This document shows, piece after piece, positions 25,907 to 33,953 of a stretch of DNA of 37,004 nt (positions within the stretch are counted from its first letter, which is position 1; every line of letters begins with the position of its first letter). Source of the stretch: DATDDB01 sp036524005 (lineage in GTDB: Bacteria > Pseudomonadota > Gammaproteobacteria > Burkholderiales > Gallionellaceae); assembly GCA_036524005.1 (NCBI GenBank), contig DATDDB010000152.1:1-37004 (forward strand), given 5' to 3'. The notes beneath the pieces were generated by a model. It made no database searches. It was not told the DNA's origin and was given only the letters and a program-made list of their open reading frames with translations. The position numbers and the translations under genes were made by a program.

Positions 25907-26515
25907 TCAAAGGGATGCAACAACCTTTTCCAAACTTGCCTTAACTTCAAGCGGGGTCTTGCTGGCGTCTATCAGGGCAAATCTTCCGGGGGTTTTCCGG
26001 CAACGGTCCAGATAAGCCTGGCGCACCTTTTCAAAAAAACCGCCCTGCTCCTGCTCGAAGCGATCGAGCGTGGCATTGTTCGAAAGCCGCTGGCGCGCAA
26101 CCTCGATGGGAATGTCGAACAGCAGGGTAAGGTCGGGCTGAAAACCGCCTTGAACCCAGTGTTCCAGTTGCTCCAGTTGTTCCGTCGGCACGCCCCTGCC
26201 CCCGCCCTGATAGGCAAAACTGGCGTCGCTGAAACGGTCCGACACCACCCAGGTTCCGCGCTGCAACGCAGGCTTGATGACCAGTTCGATGTGTTCCATG
26301 CGCGCGGCGAACATCAGCAAGGCTTCGGTGCGGGCCTGCATGGGCTGGTTCAGCAGGATTTCGCGCAGGCGTTCGCCCAATGGGGTGCCGCCGGGCTCGC
26401 GCGTGACCAGCACGTCCATGCCGCGCTGGCGCAAGGTATCGGCAAACCAGGCAAGATGGGTGCTTTTCCCCGCACCATCCACGCCTTCAAAGGTGATGAA
26501 TTTTGCGCCGCTCAT
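25907..26515 (-). CDS. tmk: Thymidylate kinase
   Basis: Phosphorylates dTMP to dTDP. The 202-residue length is normal. The P-loop GVDGAGKST (11-19), TREPGGTPLGE, the DR(F/Y) motif in DRFSDASFAYQGGGRG and the lid region RQRLSNNATLDRFEQE are clear. Its start overlaps the mltG stop by ATGA and its stop is one base from holB, so mltG, tmk and holB are translated in tight series. Confidence 0.97.
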   Translation of the reverse strand: MSGAKFITFEGVDGAGKSTHLAWFADTLRQRGMDVLVTREPGGTPLGERLREILLNQPMQARTEALLMFAARMEHIELVIKPALQRGTWVVSDRFSDASFAYQGGGRGVPTEQLEQLEHWVQGGFQPDLTLLFDIPIEVARQRLSNNATLDRFEQEQGGFFEKVRQAYLDRCRKTPGRFALIDASKTPLEVKASLEKVVASL

Positions 26516-27507
26516 TTGCGGTGCAACTGGTAATGGTCGACAGCGCGGTTGTGTTTTTCCAGGGTGCTGGAAAATTCTGAGCTGCCGTCTCCGCGAGCCA
26601 CAAAGTACAGGGCGTCGGTATGCGCAGGATGCAGTGCGGCACGCAGCGATGCCAGGCCGGGCAGCGCGATCGGGGTCGGAGTCAGACCGGCTCGTGTGTA
26701 GGTGTTGTACGGCGTGTCCTTCAGCAGATCGCGCTTGCGCAGGTTGCCGTCGAATTTCTCCCCGATACCATAGATCACGCTGGGATCGGTTTGCAGCCGC
26801 ATGCCCTTGCGCAGGCGGTTGGTGAATACGCCCGCGATCATGTCGCGGTCGCGCGCCTGGCCGGTTTCCTTTTCCACGATGGAAGCCAGGGTCAGCGCCT
26901 GATAGGGGTTCTCCAGCGGCAGATCGGTATCGCGCCCTTGCCAGGCTTCCTGCAGATGCCTTTGCATGGTCTGGTAGGCGCGCCGGTAGATGACCAGGTC
27001 GCTCGAGCCAGTGGCGAAATAATAGGTGTCCGGGAAGAATAACCCTTCCGCCAGTTTTTCGGATGCGCCGATGCGTTGCAGAATTTCAGATTCGGACAAG
27101 TTGGCGCTGTCATGGCGCAGGCCGGGGTTGGACAGCACCGCCGCGCGGAATTCCCGGAAGGTCGAGCCTTCGACGATGCCGATTTCGCCCTGGCTCACCT
27201 GCCCCTTGACCAGCATATCCAGCAGCCCCAGCATCGAAACGGGCGCTTCCAGTTCGTAGTTGCCCGCCTTGATCTGGGTCGATTTGCCCAGCACGCGCGC
27301 AAGCAGCACAAAGGCCTGTTCGTTGGGGATCAGTCCTGACTGCTGGAACTGTTTGGCTGCGCTTTTCAGGCTGGCGCCCTGATTCAGCGAAAAGGCAAAG
27401 GGCTGGGCTGGCAGATCCAGGGGGCGGGTCGCAAGATATGCGGCGACCCCGGCCAGGGAAAGCAGCAGGAAAATAAACAGCAATAGCAGGCGTTTAATCC
27501 GGCGCAT
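26512..27507 (-). CDS. mltG: Endolytic murein transglycosylase MltG
   Basis: Cleaves nascent peptidoglycan strands at the inner membrane and so ends their growth. The 331 residues have an N-terminal membrane helix (about 7-27), a LysM-like segment, then the YceG domain. The catalytic glutamate lies in ASIVEKETG (208-216; E212 or E214 by position, E212 matching the VEKET consensus), followed by VFTNRLRKGMRLQTDPSVIYG and YNTY...GLTPTPIALPG. The ATG at 27507 is chosen over the TTG at 27513. It follows fabF after a 78-nt gap holding a long hairpin; pabC, often found between fabF and mltG, is absent. Confidence 0.95.
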   Translation of the reverse strand: MRRIKRLLLLFIFLLLSLAGVAAYLATRPLDLPAQPFAFSLNQGASLKSAAKQFQQSGLIPNEQAFVLLARVLGKSTQIKAGNYELEAPVSMLGLLDMLVKGQVSQGEIGIVEGSTFREFRAAVLSNPGLRHDSANLSESEILQRIGASEKLAEGLFFPDTYYFATGSSDLVIYRRAYQTMQRHLQEAWQGRDTDLPLENPYQALTLASIVEKETGQARDRDMIAGVFTNRLRKGMRLQTDPSVIYGIGEKFDGNLRKRDLLKDTPYNTYTRAGLTPTPIALPGLASLRAALHPAHTDALYFVARGDGSSEFSSTLEKHNRAVDHYQLHRK

Positions 27508-27528
27508 AATCAAACAGTCCGTTGGATG

Positions 27529-27571
27529 ATGCTGGCCCGGGCATTTTCTGGTTGCACACCCTGGCCAGCAT
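27529..27571 (-). repeat. 13-bp stem-loop between fabF and mltG
   Basis: ATGCTGGCCCGGG (27529-27541) and CCCTGGCCAGCAT (27559-27571) pair at 12 of 13 positions around a 17-nt loop. It starts 14 nt after the fabF stop and lies upstream of mltG. No T-run follows, so it may protect the fab mRNA 3' end or lower read-through rather than act as a full terminator. Confidence 0.55.
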
Positions 27572-27585
27572 AGAAAAGTTGACTA

Positions 27586-28818
27586 CTAGACCTTGCGGAA
27601 CACCAGCGAGCCGTTGGTGCCGCCAAACCCGAAGTTATTGTTCACCGCGACGTTTATCTTCGCCTTGCGTGCGGTGTTGGCACAGTAATCCAGATCACAT
27701 TCCGGATCCAGGTTGAAGATATTGATGGTCGGCGGGATGACCTGGTCATGCAAGGCCAATACGCAGAACAGCGATTCGATGCCGCCCGCGCCGCCCAGCA
27801 GGTGGCCGGTCATGGACTTGGTCGAACTGACAACCAGTTTCCTTGCATGATCGCCGAAAGCCAGCTTGATCGCTTCGTTTTCGTTCTTGTCGCCCAGCGG
27901 CGTGGAGGTGCCGTGCGCATTGACGTAATCGACCTGGTCCGGGTTGAGGCCGGCATTGCGCAAGGCATTGACCATGCTGCGCCTGGGTCCGTCTGTGCTC
28001 GGTGCGGTCATGTGGTAAGCGTCTGCGCTCATGCCGTAGCCGGCCAGTTCTGCGTAGATTGTCGCGCCGCGCGCCTTGGCATGCTCGTATTCTTCCAGCA
28101 CCAGCACGCCTGCGCCTTCGCCCATCACAAAACCATCGCGGTCCTTGTCCCAGGGGCGGCTCGCGGTGGCCGGATCGTCGTTGCGCGTGGAAAGCGCGCG
28201 CGCCGATGAGAAGCCGCCGATGGCCAGCGGGCATATCGTTGCTTCGGCCCCGCCGGCGATCATGACGTCTGCATCGCCATACTCGATGATGCGCGCCGAT
28301 TCGCCTATGCTGTGCGTCCCGGTGGTGCACGCGGTGACCACGGAGAAATTCGGCCCCTTCAACCCGTACATGATGGACAGGTTGCCGGAAATCATGTTGA
28401 TGATGGTGCCGGGAATGAAGAACGGCGATATTTTGCGCGGACCCCCGGCGAGGAAATCGTTATGCGTTTCCTCGATCATCGGCAGGCCGCCAATACCCGA
28501 GCTGATGCACACGCCGATGCGCTCCGCATTCTGTTCGGTCACCACCAGGCCGGAATGCTTGAACGCCTCCATGCCCGCCGCGAGGCCGTAATGCACGAAC
28601 GTATCCATGCGCCGCGCATCCTTGGCGGGCAAGTATTGGGTCACATCGAACCCGTTCACTTCGCCCGCAACCTGGCAGGCGAAAGCGCTGGGATCAAATT
28701 TGCTGATCCGGGTTATCCCCGATTTTCCCGCGACGATATTCTTCCACGTCTCGGGAACACCTATGCCAACGGGCGTGATTGCGCCCAAGCCGGTGACTAC
28801 GACTCTGCGTTTGGACAA
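27586..28818 (-). CDS. fabF: Beta-ketoacyl-ACP synthase II
   Basis: Carries out the elongating condensation of acyl-ACP with malonyl-ACP. The 410-residue protein has the Cys-His-His catalytic set at C164 (ACTTGTHS), H302 (NAHGTST) and H339 (KSMTGHLLGGAG). The first codon is TTG at 28818, with an AGGAG site 7 nt upstream giving the conserved MSKRRVVVTG start; no ATG is available nearby. It lies 29 nt after acpP. Use of TTG may lower its output relative to ACP. Confidence 0.97.
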   Translation of the reverse strand: MSKRRVVVTGLGAITPVGIGVPETWKNIVAGKSGITRISKFDPSAFACQVAGEVNGFDVTQYLPAKDARRMDTFVHYGLAAGMEAFKHSGLVVTEQNAERIGVCISSGIGGLPMIEETHNDFLAGGPRKISPFFIPGTIINMISGNLSIMYGLKGPNFSVVTACTTGTHSIGESARIIEYGDADVMIAGGAEATICPLAIGGFSSARALSTRNDDPATASRPWDKDRDGFVMGEGAGVLVLEEYEHAKARGATIYAELAGYGMSADAYHMTAPSTDGPRRSMVNALRNAGLNPDQVDYVNAHGTSTPLGDKNENEAIKLAFGDHARKLVVSSTKSMTGHLLGGAGGIESLFCVLALHDQVIPPTINIFNLDPECDLDYCANTARKAKINVAVNNNFGFGGTNGSLVFRKV

Positions 28819-28847
28819 ACTGTACTCCTGGAAAACCGGGGACGGAA

Positions 28848-29084
28848 TTACTTCTGGTGGGCGTTGACGTAGTCAATGGCCTGTTGCACGGTGGTGATCT
28901 TTTCCGCGTCCTCGTCGGGGATCTCGCACTCGAACTCTTCTTCCAGCGCCATTACCAACTCAACGGTATCCAGGGAGTCAGCACCCAGATCGTTGACAAA
29001 AGAAGATTCGTTTTTTACTTCGGATTCGTTGACGCCAAGTTGTTCAGCAACGATTTTCTTGACGCGTTGTTCAATGGTCGACAT
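28848..29084 (-). CDS. acpP: Acyl carrier protein
   Basis: A 78-residue acidic four-helix protein that carries growing acyl chains on a 4'-phosphopantetheine attached to S37 in the motif GADSLDTVELVMALEEEF. Sequence and length are canonical. AGGGAG stands before the ATG. A 235-nt gap separates it from fabG, and a promoter candidate directly upstream would allow separate high-level expression, as expected for such an abundant protein. Confidence 0.98.
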   Translation of the reverse strand: MSTIEQRVKKIVAEQLGVNESEVKNESSFVNDLGADSLDTVELVMALEEEFECEIPDEDAEKITTVQQAIDYVNAHQK

Positions 29085-29126
29085 TGTGTTTCTCCCTACT
29101 CCGGTTAAAAATCAAAAATCCTGTCT

Positions 29127-29155
29127 ATTCTACCAAATTTGCCCGATTTTCAAAA
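29127..29155 (-). promoter_or_regulatory. Candidate acpP promoter
   Basis: On the minus strand TAGAAT (29127-29132) is a good -10. The -35 is less clear: TTTTGA gives a 17-nt spacer, or TTGAAA gives 15 nt. Transcription would start near 29120, leaving a leader of about 36 nt before acpP. Confidence 0.4.
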
Positions 29156-29184
29156 CTGCTTGTTCGGCGGTTGGCTTGCAAACA

Positions 29185-29310
29185 GGGGGTTGAAAAACGT
29201 GACGAACGAAGGCAGAACAAGGCGCGAAAGAATGAAAAAGCGGAATTTACAGGAAAGTAAATGAGCATTTCGAATTCTTGAGCAACACAGTCATGCCGAG
29301 CGCAGTAGTT
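29185..29310. repeat. Possible interspersed intergenic repeat element between fabG and acpP
   Basis: The stretch from TTGAAAAACGTGACGAACG to about GCGCAGTAG has no coding potential. It carries an ATTTAC/GTAAAT inverted repeat (29245-29250 and 29257-29262) and a style that I associate with short interspersed repeats of proteobacterial intergenic regions. Only one copy is in this window, so repeat status is a suspicion only. Confidence 0.3.
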
Positions 29311-29319
29311 TTTCCCCTG

Positions 29320-30063
29320 TCAGGCCATGTACATCCCGCCGTTTACATGCAGCGTGGTGCCGGTGATATAGGATGCGCCAGGGCCTGCCAGAAAAGCCAC
29401 GGCGGCGGCGATGTCCGCCACTTGCCCGAGGCGTTTGAGCGGCACATTCTGAATCAGCATGTCGCGCTGCTCCTGCGGCAGAGCATCTGTCATGTCGGTG
29501 GCGATGAAGCCGGGGGCCACGCAGTTGACGGTGATGTTGCGGCTGCCGATCTCGCGCGCCAGCGATTTGCTGAAGCCTTCCATGCCTGCCTTGGAAGCGG
29601 CGTAGTTGGCCTGCCCGGCGTTGCCCATACTGCCCACCACGGAAGAGATGTTGATGATGCGGCCATGGCGCGCCTTCATCATGCCGCGCATCACGGCGCG
29701 GCTCAGGCGGAACACCGACTTCAGGTTGGTGGACATGATGTCGTCCCATTCCTCGTCCGTCATGCGTGCCAGCAGGTTGTCGCGCGTGATGCCTGCATTG
29801 TTCACCAGGATCGAGATTTCGCCGAATTGCTTGCGGATGCTGTCCAGCGTCTGCTCGACTTGCGCCGCATCGTTGACGTTAAGCGCCATGCCGGCGCCCT
29901 TGATGTCCGCTGCCGCAAGATAGCCGCTGATGGCCTGCGCGCCGCTTTCGCTGGTGGCAGTGCCCACCACGATTGCGCCCTGCTTGCCCAGTTCCAGCGC
30001 AATGCCTTGCCCAATGCCGCGGCTGGCGCCGGTTACCAATGCAATTTGTCCCTGCAAACTCAT
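29320..30063 (-). CDS. fabG: 3-oxoacyl-ACP reductase
   Basis: Reduces beta-ketoacyl-ACP with NADPH in each elongation cycle. The 247-residue short-chain dehydrogenase has the cofactor motif TGASRGIG (11-18), NNAGI (88-92) and the catalytic S141, Y154 and K158 (NYAASKAG). An AAGGGGA site precedes the ATG; the gap to fabD is 28 nt. All features are standard for FabG in a fab cluster. Confidence 0.97.
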   Translation of the reverse strand: MSLQGQIALVTGASRGIGQGIALELGKQGAIVVGTATSESGAQAISGYLAAADIKGAGMALNVNDAAQVEQTLDSIRKQFGEISILVNNAGITRDNLLARMTDEEWDDIMSTNLKSVFRLSRAVMRGMMKARHGRIINISSVVGSMGNAGQANYAASKAGMEGFSKSLAREIGSRNITVNCVAPGFIATDMTDALPQEQRDMLIQNVPLKRLGQVADIAAAVAFLAGPGASYITGTTLHVNGGMYMA

Positions 30064-30091
30064 GAGATTCCCCTTTTGGTTTGTATTTGTG

Positions 30092-31024
30092 TCAGGCCAG
30101 TGCGGCCAGCGCAGCCGTCAGAGCAGCCCCATCGTTGAGCGCCAAGGCCTGCTGGTTGGTGTCGATGCGCTTGTTCAGCCCCATCAGCACCTTGCCGGGC
30201 GCGCATTCCACGTTGTGCGTGATGCCCTGCTGCCCGAAGTGCTGCACGGTTTCCACCCAGCGCACCGGAGAATACAACTGGCGAACCAGCGCATCCTTGA
30301 TTGCTGCGCCGTCGGCGTAACTCTTCACATCCGCATTGTGCAGCACCGGAATGGCGGGCGCCTTGACCGCAACGCCTTCCAGGCGGGTGCGCAGCTTGTC
30401 CGCCGCACCGCGCAAAAGGCTGCAATGCGACGGCACGCTCATCGGCAGCATCAGCGCGCGCTTCGCACCCTTGGCCTTGGCTAGCTCCATGCCGCGTTCC
30501 ACTGCCGAGCGGTTGCCCGCGATCACGACCTGCCCCGGTGAATTGTAATTGACGGCTTCCAGCACCTCGCCCTGGGCGCCTTCGGCGCATACGGCGCGCA
30601 CCGCATCGTCATCCAGTCCCAGGATGGCAGCGATGCCGCCCGTGCCTTCCGGCACAGCCTGCTGCATGCATTCCGCGCGGTAGCGCACCAGCGGCAGCGC
30701 ATCGGCAAAATTCAGTGCGCCGGCAGCAACCAGCGCGGTGTATTCGCCCAGGCTGTGCCCAGCCATCATGGCGGGAGCCGGGCCGTTCTTCGATTGCCAG
30801 GCGCGGTACACCGCCACCCCGGCCGTCAGCATGACGGGCTGGGTGTTGATCGTGGAATTCAGCTCTGCATCGCTGCCTTCGGCGACCAGCTTCCACATAT
30901 CCTGTTTCAATACGTCTGAAGCCTCGGTGAAAGTGTCGCGCACCACTGCAAAATCGGCATAAGCGTCCATCATGCCGCGCGATTGAGAGCCCTGCCCCGG
31001 AAAAACAAATGCAAATTTTGTCAT
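30092..31024 (-). CDS. fabD: Malonyl-CoA:ACP transacylase
   Basis: Transfers malonyl groups from CoA to ACP to supply the condensing enzymes. The 310 residues include the oxyanion loop FPGQGSQ (8-14), the nucleophile S91 in GHSLGEY and H200 in VPSHCSLL. Length is normal. It sits between fabH (gap 29 nt) and fabG on the same strand. No clear Shine-Dalgarno precedes the ATG, though the start MTKFAFVFPGQGSQ is canonical. Confidence 0.97.
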   Translation of the reverse strand: MTKFAFVFPGQGSQSRGMMDAYADFAVVRDTFTEASDVLKQDMWKLVAEGSDAELNSTINTQPVMLTAGVAVYRAWQSKNGPAPAMMAGHSLGEYTALVAAGALNFADALPLVRYRAECMQQAVPEGTGGIAAILGLDDDAVRAVCAEGAQGEVLEAVNYNSPGQVVIAGNRSAVERGMELAKAKGAKRALMLPMSVPSHCSLLRGAADKLRTRLEGVAVKAPAIPVLHNADVKSYADGAAIKDALVRQLYSPVRWVETVQHFGQQGITHNVECAPGKVLMGLNKRIDTNQQALALNDGAALTAALAALA

Positions 31025-31053
31025 GTCGTTATTTTGATTACTTGACGTAAATT

Positions 31054-32010
31054 CTACCAGCGGATCAGGACTGCGCCCCAGGTGAAACCGCCACCTACGC
31101 CTTCCAGCAATATGTGTTGCCCAGCCTTGATGCGTCCGTCGCGCAGCGCCGTATCCATGGCCAGCGGGATGGAAGCGGCCGAAGTATTGCCATGGCGATC
31201 CACGGTAACCACCAGCTTGCCCTCGCCCAGATTGAGCTTCTTGGCGGTAGCCTCCATGATGCGGATATTGGCCTGGTGCGGAATCAGCCAGTCTATGCCG
31301 GAAGCGGCCACGCCTGTGCCTTCCAGCACCTCATCCACCACTTCGCTCAGCACTTTGACGGCAAACTTGAACACGCCCTGGCCGTCCATCTTGATGAAAG
31401 GATCGCCCTGCACCGTTCCGTTGCCGATGTAGCCGCGCGCTTCCAGCATGCCGCGCTGGCTGCCGTCTGCTCGCAAGCGGGTCTTGATGATCCCTGGCTC
31501 CTTGCTGGCCTGCAGTACCACGGCGCCTGCCCCGTCGCCGAACAGCACGCAGGTAGTGCGGTCTTTCCAGTCCAGCAATCTTGTCAGCGTCTCGGCGCCC
31601 ACCACCAGCGCGGTGCGTGCCTGGCCGCTGCGGATGTACATGTCGGCAGTGGTCAGCGCATAGATGAAGCCGGCGCAAACCGCCTGCACGTCAAATGCCG
31701 CGCCTTGCCGGATGCCCAGCTTGTCCTGCAGGATGCAGGCGGTGCTGGGGAAAATCTGGTCGGGCGTGGTGGTCGCCACAATGATGAGGTCTATTTCGTC
31801 CAGTCCGACGCCAGCTGCCTCGATTGCACGGCGCGAGGCCTGCAGGGCCAAATCGCTGGTCATTTCGCCTTCGGCCGCCACGCGGCGTTCTGCAATGCCG
31901 CTGCGGGTGAAAATCCACTCGTGCGAGGTGTCGACTATTTTTTCCAGGTCGTAATTGGTCAGGACTTTCGCGGGCAGGTAACTGCCGGTGCCAATGATCT
32001 TGGAATACAT
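31054..32010 (-). CDS. fabH: Beta-ketoacyl-ACP synthase III
   Basis: Starts fatty acid synthesis by condensing acetyl-CoA with malonyl-ACP. The 318-residue form has the catalytic triad C112 (VQAVCAGF), H245 (PHQANIRI) and N275 (RHGNTSAAS), and ends GGGFTWGAVLIRW. The start at 32010 gives the common MYSKIIGTGSYLP. A second ATG at 32031 adds seven residues (MNSKADG) and overlaps the plsX stop as TAATG, so coupled initiation there is equally possible. Confidence 0.95.
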   Translation of the reverse strand: MYSKIIGTGSYLPAKVLTNYDLEKIVDTSHEWIFTRSGIAERRVAAEGEMTSDLALQASRRAIEAAGVGLDEIDLIIVATTTPDQIFPSTACILQDKLGIRQGAAFDVQAVCAGFIYALTTADMYIRSGQARTALVVGAETLTRLLDWKDRTTCVLFGDGAGAVVLQASKEPGIIKTRLRADGSQRGMLEARGYIGNGTVQGDPFIKMDGQGVFKFAVKVLSEVVDEVLEGTGVAASGIDWLIPHQANIRIMEATAKKLNLGEGKLVVTVDRHGNTSAASIPLAMDTALRDGRIKAGQHILLEGVGGGFTWGAVLIRW

Positions 32011-32030
32011 TCCGTCTGCTTTCGAATTCA

Positions 32031-33065
32031 TTAAGAGGCTGCCTGATTGAGCTGTTCGGAATGGTGCCACTTTTCCATATGCTCACTGATGTGCCGCAAC
32101 ATGCCGCTGCGCGCCTCCTCGGCCGCGCGCTCGATGGCGCAGCGCATGGCAAAAGTGTCGGCCGAGCCATGACTTTTCACCACCACGCCCTTTAGGCCCA
32201 GCAGGGTAGCGCCGTTGTAGCGCCTGTGGTCAACACGCCGCTTGAAGGCTTTCAGCACCGGCAGTGCGACCAGCCCAGCCAGTTTGGTGAAGATATTGCG
32301 GCCGAATTCCTCCTTCAGGAAGGTGCCCATCATTTGTACCAAGCCTTCGGAGGTCTTGAGCGCAACGTTGCCGACAAACCCGTCGCACACCACCACATCG
32401 GTCACGCCCTTGAAAATGTCGTCACCCTCGACGTTGCCATAAAAGTTTAGGTCGCTTTGCTGCAGCAATTCCGCGGCCCGTTTCACCACTTCGTTGCCCT
32501 TGATTTCCTCGCTGCCGATGTTGAGCAGACCTACCGTGGGATTATCCTTGTGCAGAATGGCGCCAGCCAGGGCGCTGCCCATCAGGGCGAAGTGCAGCAG
32601 GTGCTCGGCATTGCAATCCACGTTCGCGCCCAGGTCCAGCATGCAGGATTGGCCCTTGATGTTGGGCAGGAAAGTGGCGATTGCCGGGCGGTCTATGCCC
32701 GACAGCATTTTCAGCACATAGCGCCCGGTGGCCATCAGCGCGCCGGTATTGCCCGCGCTGACACAGGCGGTGGCTTCCCCGCTTTTCACCAGGTTAATGG
32801 CGACGCGCATGGAAGAATCTTTCTTGTTGCGCAGCGCTTGTTGCGGCGGTTCATCCATGCCAACCACCTCAGTGGCTGCATGGATGCGCAAGTTCGGGCC
32901 GGTGGCAGCGCCCAATGCGCGCAACTCGGCTTCAATGGAATCTGGCAGTCCGACCAGGACAATAGTGTCGCCGGGGGAGCTGTGCAAATATTCCACTGCT
33001 GCAGGAACGGTGACATGCGGACCATGGTCACCGCCCATTGCATCAACGGCTATTGTGACATCCAT
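32031..33065 (-). CDS. plsX: Phosphate acyltransferase PlsX
   Basis: Makes acyl-phosphate from acyl-ACP, the donor for PlsY in phospholipid synthesis, so it joins the fatty acid genes to membrane lipid formation. The 344-residue protein begins with the canonical VTIAVDAMGGDHGP, and shows VSAGNTGALMA, LDLGANVDC, NIGSEEIKGN and CDGFVGNVALKT. It lies between rpmF (96-nt gap with a hairpin) and fabH (overlapping or 20 nt apart, depending on the fabH start). Confidence 0.96.
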   Translation of the reverse strand: MDVTIAVDAMGGDHGPHVTVPAAVEYLHSSPGDTIVLVGLPDSIEAELRALGAATGPNLRIHAATEVVGMDEPPQQALRNKKDSSMRVAINLVKSGEATACVSAGNTGALMATGRYVLKMLSGIDRPAIATFLPNIKGQSCMLDLGANVDCNAEHLLHFALMGSALAGAILHKDNPTVGLLNIGSEEIKGNEVVKRAAELLQQSDLNFYGNVEGDDIFKGVTDVVVCDGFVGNVALKTSEGLVQMMGTFLKEEFGRNIFTKLAGLVALPVLKAFKRRVDHRRYNGATLLGLKGVVVKSHGSADTFAMRCAIERAAEEARSGMLRHISEHMEKWHHSEQLNQAAS

Positions 33066-33113
33066 CAGGCGAGTCTCGCGGAATGGTGACAGATAAAATA
33101 GGGAGGGATGAAA

Positions 33114-33142
33114 TCAGGGAGACGGATAGGCCGTTTCCCTGA
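33114..33142 (-). repeat. 12-bp stem-loop between rpmF and plsX
   Basis: TCAGGGAGACGG (33114-33125) pairs with CCGTTTCCCTGA (33131-33142) around a 5-nt loop; in minus-strand RNA only one A/C mismatch interrupts the stem, and TTT follows it. It starts 19 nt after the rpmF stop. It resembles a leaky terminator or processing site that would let rpmF be made in excess of the fab genes. Confidence 0.55.
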
Positions 33143-33161
33143 AATCAGGTGCCTGTAAGGC

Positions 33162-33341
33162 TTATTCGCCCTTGGCTTTGGTGACTTTTTTGCCGCGGTA
33201 GTAGCCGTTGGGGCTGATGTGGTGACGCAGGTGAGCTTCGCCAGTGGAAGGCTCAACGGCCAGCGCCGGGGCGGTCAGAAAATCATGCGCGCGGTGCATG
33301 CCGCGCTTAGAGGGGGACTTCTTGTTCTGTTGAACTGCCAT
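33162..33341 (-). CDS. rpmF: 50S ribosomal protein L32
   Basis: A 59-residue basic protein starting MAVQQNKKSPSKRGMHRAHD and ending KKVTKAKGE, the canonical betaproteobacterial L32. The zinc-binding cysteines found in some L32 proteins are absent, as is usual in this group. AGGAG stands 8 nt before the ATG. It is placed between yceD (21 nt upstream) and plsX, the widely conserved yceD-rpmF-plsX order that links ribosome and lipid synthesis. Confidence 0.97.
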   Translation of the reverse strand: MAVQQNKKSPSKRGMHRAHDFLTAPALAVEPSTGEAHLRHHISPNGYYRGKKVTKAKGE

Positions 33342-33362
33342 AATAACTGCTCCTTAATAAAT

Positions 33363-33872
33363 CTATTTGTTTTTCAGTTCGCGCAATACCGCAAACGGAT
33401 TCTGCTTCCCGGCGGGAACACTCTCCGCCGCCGCTGCGCATGCGCCTGATTCATGCCTGGGCGACAACGGCAGCCCAAGCAAAATCTCATCTTCAACCAG
33501 GCCCAGCACATCCAGGTGTGCATCGGCCGGGATGCGGTCTATCCCATCCGCCTCATCCAGCTCGCCGCCTTCCATCGAGGAGCTTTCCAGCTCGTTCTCC
33601 GGCACGGGCATCAGGAGGGAAACCGTGTTGATGGCATACGGCATACCCTGCAAACACCGCTGGCAGCGCAACTGGCAGTTGCCGGTAAGGCTAAGCTCCA
33701 GCAGGGGTTTGCCATCCTTGCCCATCAGGCCGCGCAGCACATAACCGACTTCCCCATCCGGCGCAGCCAGCATATCCTGCAGCCGCGTCATTTCCGAGAC
33801 GGGCGCCGTACCGCGCAATTCCTGGCCTTTATGGGCAAAATCCAGGCTGTCTATGAAATGCCGTGCAAACAT
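33363..33872 (-). CDS. yceD: YceD/DUF177-family protein (23S rRNA accumulation protein)
   Basis: A 169-residue acidic protein of the DUF177 family, which in Escherichia coli (YceD) and plants is needed for normal 23S rRNA levels. The cysteine pattern C66-x3-C70-x2-C73 (NCQLRCQRC) and the acidic C-terminal half with EDEILLGLPLSPRH are typical. The start at 33872 gives the family-like MFARHFIDSLDFA; the frame beyond to 33983 crosses the promoter and is rejected. No Shine-Dalgarno precedes the start, and the predicted transcription start lies only about 3 nt upstream. Confidence 0.92.
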   Translation of the reverse strand: MFARHFIDSLDFAHKGQELRGTAPVSEMTRLQDMLAAPDGEVGYVLRGLMGKDGKPLLELSLTGNCQLRCQRCLQGMPYAINTVSLLMPVPENELESSSMEGGELDEADGIDRIPADAHLDVLGLVEDEILLGLPLSPRHESGACAAAAESVPAGKQNPFAVLRELKNK

Positions 33873-33881
33873 GAGCCGCGC

Positions 33882-33910
33882 ATGATATATATTTCGGACG
33901 CAGTTGTCAA
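33882..33910 (-). promoter_or_regulatory. Strong sigma70-type promoter of the yceD-rpmF-plsX-fab operon
   Basis: On the minus strand TTGACA (33905-33910), a 17-nt spacer and TATCAT (33882-33887). The -35 is perfect and the -10 matches 4 of 6. Transcription should start near 33875, which would leave the yceD ATG at 33872 with almost no leader. Confidence 0.65.
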
Positions 33911-33953
33911 AAAAACCCGGGGTGCATTCACAAATAAAACAAAGGATTGCCCA

